Below, piece by piece: positions 24,593 through 33,829 of a stretch of 64,000 bases of DNA. The notes beneath the pieces were generated by a model, which worked only from the letters and a program-made list of their open reading frames with translations, had not been told where the DNA came from and searched no databases. Numbering within the stretch: the stretch's first letter is position 1; each line of letters begins with the position of its first letter. Source of the DNA: Salinimicrobium sp049680855 (GTDB lineage: Bacteria; Bacteroidota; Bacteroidia; Flavobacteriales; Flavobacteriaceae); NCBI RefSeq assembly GCF_049680855.1, contig NZ_JBMPGS010000004.1, positions 186,001 through 250,000 of the forward strand. The letters run 5' to 3'. The position numbers were made by a program, and so were the translations under genes.

Positions 24593-25153
24593 TTAAATGT
24601 GGACATTTTCTTCCTCGGCTTCTCCAATCAGAATAAGCGCAAAAACAGCATAATTGATCATATCCTGATAATTTGCTCCAATGCCTTCGCTTACAATCGT
24701 TTTGCCCTGGTTATCTTCTATTTGTTTAATGCGTAAAAGTTTCTGCAAAATTAGATCTGTAAGAGAACTTACGCGCATATCACGCCAGGCTTCTCCATAG
24801 TCATGGTTCTTGTTCTCCATGAGCTCTTTCGTTTCTTTCACGACGCGATCATACAGTGCACTCACTTCTTCGGTAGAAAGATCGGGTTGTTCTGCCACGC
24901 CTTTTTCCAGTTGGATAAGCGCCATTACCGAATAGTTAATGATACCAATAAATTCCGGCACTTCCCCTTCATCTACTTTTCTCACTTCATTTTCCTGAAG
25001 ACCACGAATACGCTGTGCCTTAATGTAAATTTGGTCGGTTAGGGATGGCAGCCTGAGAATTCTCCAGGCACAGCCGTAATCTTTCATTTTATTAATAAAC
25101 AAGCTGCGGGTTTCGTGTACCACCGCATCGTATTGTTTAGAAGTATCCTTCAT
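24593..25153 (-). CDS. DUF1599 protein (nucleotide-modification-associated domain type)
   Basis: A 186-residue cytosolic protein made of two similar halves, each with a MKDYG/NHDYG..AWR..R..SLTDLI(Y/L)(I/Q)K..RI pattern followed by a helix. It matches DUF1599, whose name suggests nucleotide metabolism, but no reaction is established. It is probably cotranscribed with the DoxX-like gene 9 bp downstream and divergent from folP, 84 bp away. Confidence 0.88.
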   Translation of the reverse strand: MKDTSKQYDAVVHETRSLFINKMKDYGCAWRILRLPSLTDQIYIKAQRIRGLQENEVRKVDEGEVPEFIGIINYSVMALIQLEKGVAEQPDLSTEEVSALYDRVVKETKELMENKNHDYGEAWRDMRVSSLTDLILQKLLRIKQIEDNQGKTIVSEGIGANYQDMINYAVFALILIGEAEEENVHI

Positions 25154-25237
25154 ATAAACCGGTAATTTGCGTAAATTTCGCTGAAATAATTCGATTTGTC
25201 AAAGTTAATTTTTCCATCCAAATAACCAGCTTTTTTA

Positions 25238-26062
25238 ATGACGATCAACTGTAAAGGCAATTTAATAGATTTTACGACACCCAAAGTAATGGGGATATTA
25301 AATTTAACGCCAGATTCCTTCTATGACGGCGGACAAAATAATTCTGAAAAAGACATACTTCTACATACTAAAAAAATGCTCACAGCAGGAGCCGATTTTA
25401 TTGATGTAGGAGCCTATAGCAGCAGGCCGGGCGCTGCAGATATTTCCGAAGAGGAAGAATTGAGCAGAATGATCCCGGTGGTGAAAATGCTGCTGAAGGA
25501 ATTTCCTGAAGTTCTTTTAAGTATTGACACTTTTAGAAGTGAAGTTGCGCGCCAGGCGGTAAAGCATGGAGCAGCGATCATAAATGATATTTCCGGAGGG
25601 AATCTTGATGAGAATATGTTCAAAACCGTGGCAGAACTTCAGGTGCCGTATATCCTCATGCACATGCGCGGCACCCCGAAAAATATGAAAGACCTCAACC
25701 AGTACGATGATTTGGTTAAGGATATTCTCTTCTATTTTTCAGAAAGAATTGCTGAAGCCCGAAAAATGGGAATAAACGACCTCATTATTGATCCCGGTTT
25801 CGGTTTTTCAAAGAACATCTCACAAAATTTCGAACTGCTTGCCAAGCTGCAGCTTTTTCGAAATCTGGGATTACCCATTCTTTCAGGTATTTCCAGAAAA
25901 TCTCTTATTTATAAAACGCTTGATATCTCGGTTGATGAAGCTCTTAATGGAACAACGGTTCTCAACACAGTATCACTTTTGAACGGAGCACATATCCTGC
26001 GGGTTCATGATGTAAAAGAAGCCGTGGAATGCGTGAAATTGACAACGCGACTTAGGAACTAA
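25238..26062 (+). CDS. folP: Dihydropteroate synthase
   Basis: A 274-residue TIM barrel of folate synthesis, joining p-aminobenzoate to the pterin pyrophosphate. Seen are MGILNLTPDSFYDGG (pterin/phosphate loop 1), VGAYSSRPGA, LSIDTFRS, INDISGG, MHMRGTPKNM, DPGFGFSK and GISRKSLI. The length matches the family. It is followed after 36 bp by cdaA on the same strand, a common flavobacterial pair. Confidence 0.96.
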   Translation: MTINCKGNLIDFTTPKVMGILNLTPDSFYDGGQNNSEKDILLHTKKMLTAGADFIDVGAYSSRPGAADISEEEELSRMIPVVKMLLKEFPEVLLSIDTFRSEVARQAVKHGAAIINDISGGNLDENMFKTVAELQVPYILMHMRGTPKNMKDLNQYDDLVKDILFYFSERIAEARKMGINDLIIDPGFGFSKNISQNFELLAKLQLFRNLGLPILSGISRKSLIYKTLDISVDEALNGTTVLNTVSLLNGAHILRVHDVKEAVECVKLTTRLRN

Positions 26063-26098
26063 ACTTATATTTTTTACATTTACCGAAAAGCGACCACT

Positions 26099-26872
26099 TT
26101 GGATTTTTTAGACCTCCGCATTCTCGACATAGTAGACATCCTTCTCATCGCAGCCCTACTCTACTATCTTTATAAGCTGGTAAAAGGAACGGTAGCGGTA
26201 AACATCTTCATTGGGATCGCGATCATTTACCTCGTGGGAAAACTTACGCAATTTCTTCAAATGGAGATGCTTAGCAGCGTTTTAGGGGAATTCATCGGGG
26301 TGGGAATGTTCGCTCTAATCGTCGTTTTTCAGCAGGAGATCAGGAAATTTCTTCTTATGATTGGTTCGACGAATTTTGCCAGAAGGAGAAAATTTCTTCA
26401 GACTTTAAAACTGATAAAAGACGACCTTGAAACACCTAATGACATTGAAGCTATTGTAAGCGCCTGTGAAAATATGGGCAGGACTAATACGGGAGCTTTA
26501 ATTGTTATTCAGCGGAATACTAGCCTGGACTTTGTGAAAAATTCCGGAGACAAAATGAAAATTTTGATCAATCAGCCTATTTTAGAATCGGTATTTTATA
26601 AGAACAGTACCCTGCACGACGGTGCCATTGTAATAGAAGATAATTTTATTACAGCCACGCGGGTGGTATTACCAGTTTCAAATGATCGTACAATTCCGCT
26701 CCGCTTTGGGCTAAGACACAGAGCTGCAGTAGGAATTACCGAGAAAACAGATGCCCTGGCGCTGGTGGTTAGTGAAGAAACCGGGCAAATATCCTACATA
26801 AGAGACGGCGAATTCGTGATGTATGAAGGAAGAGATGAGCTCGTTAGCAAACTGAAGGCAGATTTGGTGTAA
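26099..26872 (+). CDS. cdaA: Diadenylate cyclase CdaA
   Basis: A 257-residue membrane-bound c-di-AMP synthase. Three N-terminal hydrophobic segments (about 8-75) are followed by the DAC domain with LHDGAIVIE (DGA motif) and FGLRHRAAVGI (RHR motif), both needed for catalysis. The start is TTG at 26099: MDFLDLRILDIVDILL is the usual N-terminus and there is no nearby ATG. In Firmicutes cdaA is next to glmM, whereas in Bacteroidota it follows folP, as here. It ends 3 bp before the stop of the convergent ABC transporter. Confidence 0.95.
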   Translation: MDFLDLRILDIVDILLIAALLYYLYKLVKGTVAVNIFIGIAIIYLVGKLTQFLQMEMLSSVLGEFIGVGMFALIVVFQQEIRKFLLMIGSTNFARRRKFLQTLKLIKDDLETPNDIEAIVSACENMGRTNTGALIVIQRNTSLDFVKNSGDKMKILINQPILESVFYKNSTLHDGAIVIEDNFITATRVVLPVSNDRTIPLRFGLRHRAAVGITEKTDALALVVSEETGQISYIRDGEFVMYEGRDELVSKLKADLV

Positions 26873-26875
26873 AAC

Positions 26876-28645
26876 CTAGATCGCTTCTTCCTCCATAAAT
26901 TGCACTTCATAAAGATTTTTATAATACCCGTTCTCCTTTTGAAGTAGTTCATGATGCGTTCCGGTTTCTACAATTTCACCGGCATCCATTACCAGGATCC
27001 TGTCTGCCTTTTTAATGGTCGCCAGTCGGTGGGCTATAACAATAGAAGTTCTTCCTTTTGTAATTTTATCGGTTGCATCCTGGATAAGATGTTCACTATG
27101 GGAATCTACAGAGGAGGTGGCTTCATCAAGCACCAATATACTGGGATTGCTTACATAAGCCCTCAAAAAAGCGATTAGCTGCCTTTGTCCTGAAGATAAC
27201 ATCACACCTCTTTCTTTCACGTTATAATCGTATCCACCGGGCAGAGTGTCTATAAATTTATGCACGCCAATATCTTTAGCTGCCTGCACGACTTCTTCCC
27301 TGGAAATTTCTGGATGATTTAAAGTAATATTGTTCTTAATAGTATCTGCAAAAAGAAAAACATCCTGCAGAACGATGGCAATTTGAGACCGTAAGGATTT
27401 AAGAGTAATGTCTTTAACATCAATTCCATCAACAAGAATCCTTCCGCCCTGGATTTCGTAAGAACGGTTCAAAAGATTAATCACCGTTGATTTTCCGGCT
27501 CCGGTCGCTCCTACAATTGCCACAGTTTCTCCAATGTTCGCTTTAAAAGAAACACCTTTCAAAACATCTTCACCTTCCACATATCCAAATCGTACATTAT
27601 CAAATTCGATCTCTCCACGCAAATGATCAATCTCAATTTTTCCTTCATCTGCAATAGAAGCTTTCGTATCCAGAATGCCAAAAACTCTATTTGCAGCTAC
27701 CATTCCCATTTGAAGCGTATTGAATTTATCTGCAATTTGTCGCAATGGCCGGAACAGCATTTGCGTAAGTTCAATAAACATGATGATGGCACCCAGCGTG
27801 ATCGCCTCGCTTCCTGCCATAACCCGTAAACCGCCGTACCAGACTATGAGACCAATGGTAATAGAGGTAGACATTTCAGCGATAGGAAAGAAAATTGAGT
27901 TATACCAAACTGTCTTAATCCAGCCTTTGCGGTGTTTGTCGTTAATGTCCTTGAATTTATTGTATTCTGTTTCCTCACGGGTAAACAGCTGCACGATCTT
28001 CATTCCGGTAATACGCTCCTGAACAAAGGAATTTAGATTGGCAACTTCTGTACGCACCACCTCAAAAGCAGCTTTCATTTTTTTCTGAAAAACCCTCGTA
28101 GCGTAAAGGATGAATGGCATGATAATAAGCACAAGCAAAGTCAACCTCCAGCTTTGGTAGAACATAAAACCTAAAACAGTAAGCATTTTAAGCAGGTCAC
28201 TAATGATCATAAAAAGCCCCTGACTAAAAATACTTGCAATAGTTTCAATATCACTCACTGCCCGGGTTACCAGTCTTCCTACAGCCGACTGGTCGAAATA
28301 TTTCATTTTAAACTGAAGCATGTGTTCAAAAAGATCTACCCTTAGATCCCTAATCACATCCTGCCCCAAAAGATTGGCAAAGTAGATAAAGCAAAACTGG
28401 AAAACGACTTCCAGGATCAAAGCACCAGCCATTAAGCCAACATAAAAAACCAGTTCCCCTCTATCTTCGGGAACAATGGCACTGTCAATGATGACCTGTA
28501 AAAGGTATGGCCGCAGTACGGCGAAAAAAGATAGCAATATAGCCGCGATCCCTACAAAATAAAATGTCCATTTATAGGCTTTGGTATATTCAAGCAGTCT
28601 TTTGAATAATTTAAAATCAAACGCATTTCCCGATGATGCCGCCAT
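26876..28645 (-). CDS. MsbA-like ABC exporter (fused permease and ATPase)
   Basis: A 589-residue half-transporter. The N-terminal permease (about 1-325) has six membrane helices. The ATPase has Walker A GATGAGKST, signature LSSGQRQ, Walker B ILVLDEATSSVD and the H-loop IVIAHRL. Two copies would form a lipid or drug flippase in the inner membrane. The substrate cannot be told; lipid A/LPS export is possible but unproven. Its start codon overlaps the stop of truA by one base (TAATG), so the two are translationally coupled. Confidence 0.93.
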   Translation of the reverse strand: MAASSGNAFDFKLFKRLLEYTKAYKWTFYFVGIAAILLSFFAVLRPYLLQVIIDSAIVPEDRGELVFYVGLMAGALILEVVFQFCFIYFANLLGQDVIRDLRVDLFEHMLQFKMKYFDQSAVGRLVTRAVSDIETIASIFSQGLFMIISDLLKMLTVLGFMFYQSWRLTLLVLIIMPFILYATRVFQKKMKAAFEVVRTEVANLNSFVQERITGMKIVQLFTREETEYNKFKDINDKHRKGWIKTVWYNSIFFPIAEMSTSITIGLIVWYGGLRVMAGSEAITLGAIIMFIELTQMLFRPLRQIADKFNTLQMGMVAANRVFGILDTKASIADEGKIEIDHLRGEIEFDNVRFGYVEGEDVLKGVSFKANIGETVAIVGATGAGKSTVINLLNRSYEIQGGRILVDGIDVKDITLKSLRSQIAIVLQDVFLFADTIKNNITLNHPEISREEVVQAAKDIGVHKFIDTLPGGYDYNVKERGVMLSSGQRQLIAFLRAYVSNPSILVLDEATSSVDSHSEHLIQDATDKITKGRTSIVIAHRLATIKKADRILVMDAGEIVETGTHHELLQKENGYYKNLYEVQFMEEEAI

Positions 28646-29385
28646 TAAATAAAAATTGTTTTAGGGTAATCTACCTGTGTTAAATACAATCCTTTTGCCG
28701 GTACAGATGCCCCTGCCTCACCCCTGTCTTCGCTACGGATTATATCATGCATTTTTTTAACTTCCATTTTTTCAAGCCCTATCTCCAACATAGTTCCAAC
28801 AATAGCACGAACCATATTACGGAGAAACCTGTCTGCTTTAATATGAAAAACAAGCCTATCCTTCTTCTGGACCCATAAGGCATATTCAATTTTGCAGTTA
28901 TAGGTAAAGACATCTGTTCTGGAACGAGAAAAACATTTAAAGTTTGAATATTCCAGAAGTATCTTGGCTGCAGCATTCATAGAATCCACGTCCAGGTTTC
29001 TTTTCACAAGATGTGCAGAATCATGTGCAAAAGGATCTTTTTCCTGAATCACATGATATTCATAACTTCTGCTAACCGCATCAAAACGAGCATGAGCTCC
29101 CGGTAAAACAGGCAACAAAGCTTGTACCGCAATATCATTTGGAAGCAGGGAATTGAGCTTGAACACCAAATCTTCATTAAGCCCTTCCCGGGCATCAAAG
29201 TGTGCAAAAAGCTGTTTGGCATGCACCCCGGCATCTGTTCGTCCGGCCCCTACAATTTCTTTGTGCTCCTGAAAAAGGGTAAAAAGCTTATTTTCAACCA
29301 CCTCCTGCACCGAAATGGCATTTGGTTGCCGTTGCCAGCCGTGATAAGCCTTTCCCTGGTACGCAAGCTCCAAAAAATATCTCAA
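28645..29385 (-). CDS. truA: tRNA pseudouridine synthase A
   Basis: A 246-residue enzyme making pseudouridine at tRNA positions 38-40. It has YFLELAYQGKAYHGWQRQPNAISVQ at the N-terminus, the catalytic Asp in VGAGRTDAGVHA, and FLRNMVRAIVGTMLEIG near the C-terminus. The length is normal. It is first in a two-gene operon with the ABC exporter and divergent from the phosphodiesterase gene. Confidence 0.96.
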   Translation of the reverse strand: MRYFLELAYQGKAYHGWQRQPNAISVQEVVENKLFTLFQEHKEIVGAGRTDAGVHAKQLFAHFDAREGLNEDLVFKLNSLLPNDIAVQALLPVLPGAHARFDAVSRSYEYHVIQEKDPFAHDSAHLVKRNLDVDSMNAAAKILLEYSNFKCFSRSRTDVFTYNCKIEYALWVQKKDRLVFHIKADRFLRNMVRAIVGTMLEIGLEKMEVKKMHDIIRSEDRGEAGASVPAKGLYLTQVDYPKTIFI

Positions 29386-29490
29386 GCTATCTCGCTATTT
29401 TAACAATTGAAAAAACAAAGATAAGCCATAATAGCCAACCTAAAATGGCTTTCCTGTCATAGATTTGTATATTCATATAAAAATTAACTG

Positions 29491-29985
29491 ATGAAGAAAA
29501 TATTGTTGCTTAGCGACACACACGGTTATATGGATGAACGTTTACTATCTTATGCAGCTCAAGCCAATGAAATATGGCATGCAGGAGATATTGGCACTAC
29601 TGCTGTTAGCGACCGATTAAAAGAAGTAAAACCCCTAAAAGCGGTTTATGGTAATATAGACGGCGCAGAAATTCGAAAGGAATTCCCACTGCACCAAAGA
29701 TTTATGTGCGAAGAAGTAGATGTATGGATCACCCATATTGGCGGCTACCCCGGAAAGTATTCCCCGGCCATACGAGAAGAAATAAGAAGCAATCCTCCCA
29801 AAATTTTTATAAGCGGTCATTCTCACATCCTCAAAGTAATGAACGACAAAAAACTGGGACTTCTACATATGAATCCGGGTGCTGTAGGAAAACAGGGTTT
29901 TCATCAAATGCGAACCATGCTTCGGTTTACTATAGATGGAAAAGATATTAAGGATCTTGAAGTAATAGAGCTAGGGAAGAAGTAG
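29491..29985 (+). CDS. YfcE/MJ0936-type metallophosphoesterase
   Basis: A 164-residue calcineurin-like phosphodiesterase. Metal ligands are visible as LLSDTHGY, HAGDIG, VYGNID, ITHIGGYP and FISGHSHI, the standard order for the YfcE branch. It probably acts on phosphodiesters; the natural substrate is unknown. It is monocistronic, with convergent 3' neighbours and a terminator at 30085-30117. Confidence 0.92.
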   Translation: MKKILLLSDTHGYMDERLLSYAAQANEIWHAGDIGTTAVSDRLKEVKPLKAVYGNIDGAEIRKEFPLHQRFMCEEVDVWITHIGGYPGKYSPAIREEIRSNPPKIFISGHSHILKVMNDKKLGLLHMNPGAVGKQGFHQMRTMLRFTIDGKDIKDLEVIELGKK

Positions 29986-30053
29986 TATACCGCGTCCAGT
30001 GGGCAGTTTTCAGAAACTATAATAGAACTAAAAGATTCTAGAAATAAAATGTC

Positions 30054-30069
30054 TCAAAAATGTCATTTT
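30054..30069. repeat. Recurrent intergenic palindrome, copy 5
   Basis: TCAAAAATGTCATTTT, between convergent genes and 16 bp before a standard terminator hairpin. Confidence 0.5.
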
Positions 30070-30084
30070 CGAAACATTTTTCCA

Positions 30085-30117
30085 CAAAAAAACCCGAAGT
30101 TTTCACTCCGGGTTTTT
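30085..30117. terminator. Hairpin terminator between convergent genes
   Basis: AAAAACCCG pairs with CGGGTTTTT around a 12-nt loop. The A-rich and T-rich arms allow use on both strands. Confidence 0.75.
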
Positions 30118-30145
30118 ACGCACTAATACTACTAAGATGAAAGGT

Positions 30146-30556
30146 TTATCGCAGTCGGTCCACAGATTTTACAAGATCCTCATCCTTTTTGATGGCCTTA
30201 TTGGCCAGCACTAAAAAAACGATAGAAATAACTGGAATCAGCATCCCAATACCTTTCTCTGAGATATTACTCTCTCCAGGTACCATTAGGGACCAATAGA
30301 CAAATAATCCTAGTAAAATTAAGTTTAATAAGATATTGACTCGCCCCAGCACAAACTGAAGCTTTCGGTTCTTAAATAAAAAAATCGTTACCAGCGAAAG
30401 TAAGGCAGAAATCAGGAAAAACAACATCACGCTGTAATCATCCTGAGCATAAACAGGTTCTCCTGCTGTGTTCTCCCACAAGTTAAAAACAAATATCAAT
30501 CCACCGCTCGTAAGGGCAGCCAATAAAAGGTAAATAGTTTGAATTCGTTGTAACAT
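30146..30556 (-). CDS. DUF4293 membrane protein
   Basis: A 136-residue protein with four hydrophobic segments. The opening MLQRIQTIYLLLAALTSGGLIFVFNLW and the loop FLFKNRKLQFVLGRVNILLN are typical of DUF4293. The C-terminal tail is charged (NKAIKKDEDLVKSVDRLR). Its function is unknown. It is divergent from rho, which is its usual neighbour in flavobacteria. Confidence 0.88.
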   Translation of the reverse strand: MLQRIQTIYLLLAALTSGGLIFVFNLWENTAGEPVYAQDDYSVMLFFLISALLSLVTIFLFKNRKLQFVLGRVNILLNLILLGLFVYWSLMVPGESNISEKGIGMLIPVISIVFLVLANKAIKKDEDLVKSVDRLR

Positions 30557-30749
30557 AAATCGCTCAATGGTGGCACAAAAATAAAAGATTCTTTTTAGAA
30601 ACCATATTTAAAATAAAAAATAAAGTTGTATAATTGCAGTATCATTTCGTAACCATTTCAACACAGGTTACTTAAGACTCCAAATTATTTTTCGATTCTT
30701 CCTCGAGAAGGTTAAGTAAACCAAAGACAAATTTTATTCAACAACATTC

Positions 30750-32465
30750 ATGTTTGAAATTTCAGAATTAAAAGCTAAAAAGCTGCCTGAGCTGCAGGAA
30801 ATAGCCAAAACTTTAAACGTTCCTAAATACCGCAGTCAAAAAAAACTGGATTTGGTGTACCAAATCCTGGATTACCAGGCTTCCAATCCTCAAAAAGTGC
30901 AGGAAGTTTTGACAGATGATGATAAAAAAGAGGACAAAAAGCCTGAAAAAAGACAGCGTAAACCTCGCATGAAAAAAGAAAGCGACAGTAAAACCCCTCC
31001 TACTTCAGACACCACTAAGGAACCAGAAAAAAAGGAAGAGGCCAAGGAGCAAAAGCCTTCAGGTAAGGAGAATAGCACTTCCCACCAGAAGAAAAGTCCT
31101 AAGCAGGATTCAAACCCAAAGCAGGAATCTTCAGCAAAATCTAAAGATCGTCCCTCTTCAAAAGATAAGGATCAATCTTCTCCAGGAAAAAAGGATGATT
31201 CCAAGAGAAATAATCAAAGAGATTCCAGAAAAGATAACAACCGCCAGAAGGACAATCAGAATTCTGGCAATAACAACCAGAAGAATAACGGGAATCGTGA
31301 CAGTGGTAACAGAGACAACCGCAACCGCTACAAGGAACCTGATTATGAGTTTGATGCTATAATTGAGAGTGAAGGAGTTTTGGATATCATGCAGGACGGC
31401 TATGGCTTCCTTAGATCTTCAGATTACATGTATCTTTCTTCACCTGATGATATTTATGTTTCTCAATCTCAGATAAGATTATTCGGACTAAAAACCGGAG
31501 ACACCGTTTTAGGACAGGTTCGCCCTCCTAAAGAAGGAGAGAAATACTTTCCGCTTATCAAGATCAATAAGATCAACGGTCTGGCCCCACAGGTGGTAAG
31601 GGATCGCGTTTCTTTTGAACATTTAACGCCCTTATTCCCTCAGGAAAAATTTAATATAGCAGAAAGACAAAGTACCGTTTCCACAAGAATTATGGATATG
31701 TTCTCTCCAATTGGAAAAGGACAGCGGGGAATGATTGTTTCCCAGCCAAAAACGGGAAAAACAATGCTACTTAAGGACATTGCCAATGCAATTGCAGCCA
31801 ATCATCCAGAAGTTTATCAAATCATTCTATTGATCGATGAACGCCCTGAAGAGGTTACAGACATGCAGCGAAACGTAAAAGGAGAAGTTGTAGCTTCTAC
31901 CTTTGACAAGGAAGCACACGAGCATGTAAGGGTTGCAAATATTGTACTTGAAAAAGCCAAAAGAATGGTTGAATGCGGACACGACGTAGTGATCCTGCTT
32001 GATTCCATTACGAGACTGGCGCGTGCTTATAACACGGTACAACCTGCCAGCGGAAAAGTGTTAAGTGGAGGTGTTGATGCAAACGCCTTACATAAACCAA
32101 AGCGTTTCTTTGGTGCTGCCCGAAATATTGAAGGCGGCGGATCTCTTTCTATTATTGCCACAGCACTTACAGAAACAGGATCTAAAATGGATGAAGTGAT
32201 TTTTGAGGAATTTAAGGGTACCGGTAATATGGAACTTCAATTAGACAGGAAGATCGCCAACCGTCGCATTTTCCCTGCTATTGATCTTACATCCTCAAGT
32301 ACACGTCGCGATGACATCTTACTTGATGAAAACACTTTGCAACGCATGTGGGTAATGAGAAAATATCTTGCCGATATGAACCCTGTGGAAGCAATGGAAT
32401 TCATTAATGACAGGATTAAACAAACAAAAAACAACGAGGAGTTCCTTATTTCCATGAACGGATAA
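30750..32465 (+). CDS. rho: Transcription termination factor Rho with long disordered insert
   Basis: A 571-residue protein, about 150 longer than E. coli Rho. Residues 1-50 are the Rho N helical domain. Residues about 55-200 are an insert rich in Lys, Ser, Asn, Asp and Gln with no hydrophobic core. A cold-shock RNA-binding domain follows (GVLDIMQDGYGFLRS..PDDIYVSQSQIRLFGLKTGD), then the ATPase with Walker A SQPKTGKTML, Walker B VVILLDSITRLARA, and the Q/R-loop region. Such inserts are known in Bacteroides Rho and are linked there to condensate formation. A terminator follows the gene. Confidence 0.97.
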   Translation: MFEISELKAKKLPELQEIAKTLNVPKYRSQKKLDLVYQILDYQASNPQKVQEVLTDDDKKEDKKPEKRQRKPRMKKESDSKTPPTSDTTKEPEKKEEAKEQKPSGKENSTSHQKKSPKQDSNPKQESSAKSKDRPSSKDKDQSSPGKKDDSKRNNQRDSRKDNNRQKDNQNSGNNNQKNNGNRDSGNRDNRNRYKEPDYEFDAIIESEGVLDIMQDGYGFLRSSDYMYLSSPDDIYVSQSQIRLFGLKTGDTVLGQVRPPKEGEKYFPLIKINKINGLAPQVVRDRVSFEHLTPLFPQEKFNIAERQSTVSTRIMDMFSPIGKGQRGMIVSQPKTGKTMLLKDIANAIAANHPEVYQIILLIDERPEEVTDMQRNVKGEVVASTFDKEAHEHVRVANIVLEKAKRMVECGHDVVILLDSITRLARAYNTVQPASGKVLSGGVDANALHKPKRFFGAARNIEGGGSLSIIATALTETGSKMDEVIFEEFKGTGNMELQLDRKIANRRIFPAIDLTSSSTRRDDILLDENTLQRMWVMRKYLADMNPVEAMEFINDRIKQTKNNEEFLISMNG

Positions 32466-32485
32466 AAGAATCTATCTTGATATTT

Positions 32486-32514
32486 AAAACCGGGCAGAAA
32501 TGTCCGGTTTTTTT
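32486..32514 (+). terminator. Terminator after rho
   Basis: AAAACCGGGCA pairs with TGTCCGGTTTT around a short loop, with a T run after it, 20 bp after the rho stop. Confidence 0.82.
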
Positions 32515-32651
32515 ATGCTTTTTGAAGAAATAGATTTGCTGCGGAACACGGCAAAGATTTCAGAGGAGAGGATTTGATGTGAGATCTTGCTTTAGAAAAA
32601 CCTGCAAAATGAAAAAACCTCATCGATTTGATGAGGTTTCAGACTTCTTTG

Positions 32652-32724
32652 AGCGGGAGACCGGGTTCGAACCGGCGACATTCAGCTTGGAAGGCTGACG
32701 CTCTACCAACTGAGCTACTCCCGC
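32652..32724 (-). tRNA. tRNA-Gly (anticodon TCC)
   Basis: A minus-strand cloverleaf with acceptor GCGGGAG/CTCCCGC, D arm GCTCAGTTGGTAGAGC, anticodon stem TCAGC/GCTGA with loop CTTCCAA (anticodon TCC) and T arm GGTTCGAACC. The discriminator is T, usual for tRNA-Gly. CCA is not encoded. Confidence 0.94.
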
Positions 32725-32772
32725 ATTAGCCCTGCAAATATAACCCACAAAAATTTATTCTTCCAAACTTTT

Positions 32773-33225
32773 TTATAGCTTTTTCAGAAAATGATATCCT
32801 TTTATTTCAAAGCCCTCATTGAGATAAAATTTATGCGAACGGTAGTTGCTCACGTAACTATTTAATTCTGCAGTTTCACAGCCTCTCCTTTCTGCATATT
32901 CATGAATGAATTCGAACAACTTTTTACCAATTCCTTTGTTCCTGTGTTTTTCATCAATGTAGATATGGTCGGGTTCACAAGATCGTCCTGCATAATGCCT
33001 GGTCATAAACCAAAGACCAAAAATGCCTACCAGCTCCCCGTCTAGAAAAATTCCGTGGCATTCATAATTCTGGTTGAACATTTCAGAAAATCGTTCTATT
33101 AGAATTTCATCTGTAAACTGATTTCCCATAAGCGCCTGTGCAAACGGCAGAATTAGTGGTATTTCCTCCTTTAAAATCTTGTTAAATGCGAGTTCCATTC
33201 CCTGTTTTTCTGCAAAAATAGTCAT
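32773..33225 (-). CDS. GNAT family N-acetyltransferase
   Basis: A 150-residue protein with the acetyl-CoA-binding motif A HIYIDEKHRNKGIGKKLFEFIHEYAERRGCETAELNSYVSNYRSHKFYLNEGFEIKGYHF and a preceding beta-strand unit (GIFLDGELVGIFGLW). The acceptor substrate is unknown. An internal ATG at 33198 (MELAFNK) is an alternative start. It is divergent from the clpP-like gene, 40 bp away. Confidence 0.88.
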   Translation of the reverse strand: MTIFAEKQGMELAFNKILKEEIPLILPFAQALMGNQFTDEILIERFSEMFNQNYECHGIFLDGELVGIFGLWFMTRHYAGRSCEPDHIYIDEKHRNKGIGKKLFEFIHEYAERRGCETAELNSYVSNYRSHKFYLNEGFEIKGYHFLKKL

Positions 33226-33265
33226 ATTTTTAGCTATTAATTGAAATAAGCTTTAAAGCAAAGAA

Positions 33266-33829
33266 ATGAAAGATAAACGCAGCAAAACGCAAGATTTAAT
33301 AGACAATACTTTACTCGACACCAGAAAGGTTTTTCTGTGGGGACAGGTAGATGAAAAGAGCGCGAAACATGTCATTGAGAGAATGCTTTTCCTTGACGCC
33401 CAAAGTAATGATGAGATTGAGTTCTATATAAGCAGCCCCGGTGGTTACGTGACTTCAGGATTTGCTATTTATGACACCATGCTGTCACTTAATTCCCCTG
33501 TTTCAACTATTTGCTCAGGACTGGCTGCCTCAATGGCCTCTATCCTTCTTTCTGCAGGTACTAAAGGAAGACGTTTCGTACAGCCACATGCCAAGGTAAT
33601 GATACATCAACCTAGTGGTGGTGCGCAGGGACAGGCATCTAATATAGAAATTCAGGCTGCCGAAATATTGAAAATCAAAGAACAAAGCGCCAGAATCCTG
33701 GCAGAGAACTGCGGACAGGATTACGAAAAGATCTTGAAGGATTTCAACAGAGATTACTGGATGGATGCTTCAGAATCGCTGGAGTATGGAATCGTGGACG
33801 CAATTAAAAAAGGAAAAGAAAATGGATAA
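33266..33829 (+). CDS. clpP: ClpP-family serine protease
   Basis: A 187-residue protein with the ClpP catalytic Ser in CSGLAASMASILLSAG, His in KVMIHQPSGGAQGQASNIEIQA and Asp in the DFNRDYWMDASESLEYGIVD region. The N-terminus is shorter than in E. coli ClpP, and no clpX or tig gene is adjacent, so it may be the second, accessory ClpP of this genome. It overlaps the next gene by 8 bp (ATGGATAA), which implies coupled translation. Confidence 0.87.
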   Translation: MKDKRSKTQDLIDNTLLDTRKVFLWGQVDEKSAKHVIERMLFLDAQSNDEIEFYISSPGGYVTSGFAIYDTMLSLNSPVSTICSGLAASMASILLSAGTKGRRFVQPHAKVMIHQPSGGAQGQASNIEIQAAEILKIKEQSARILAENCGQDYEKILKDFNRDYWMDASESLEYGIVDAIKKGKENG

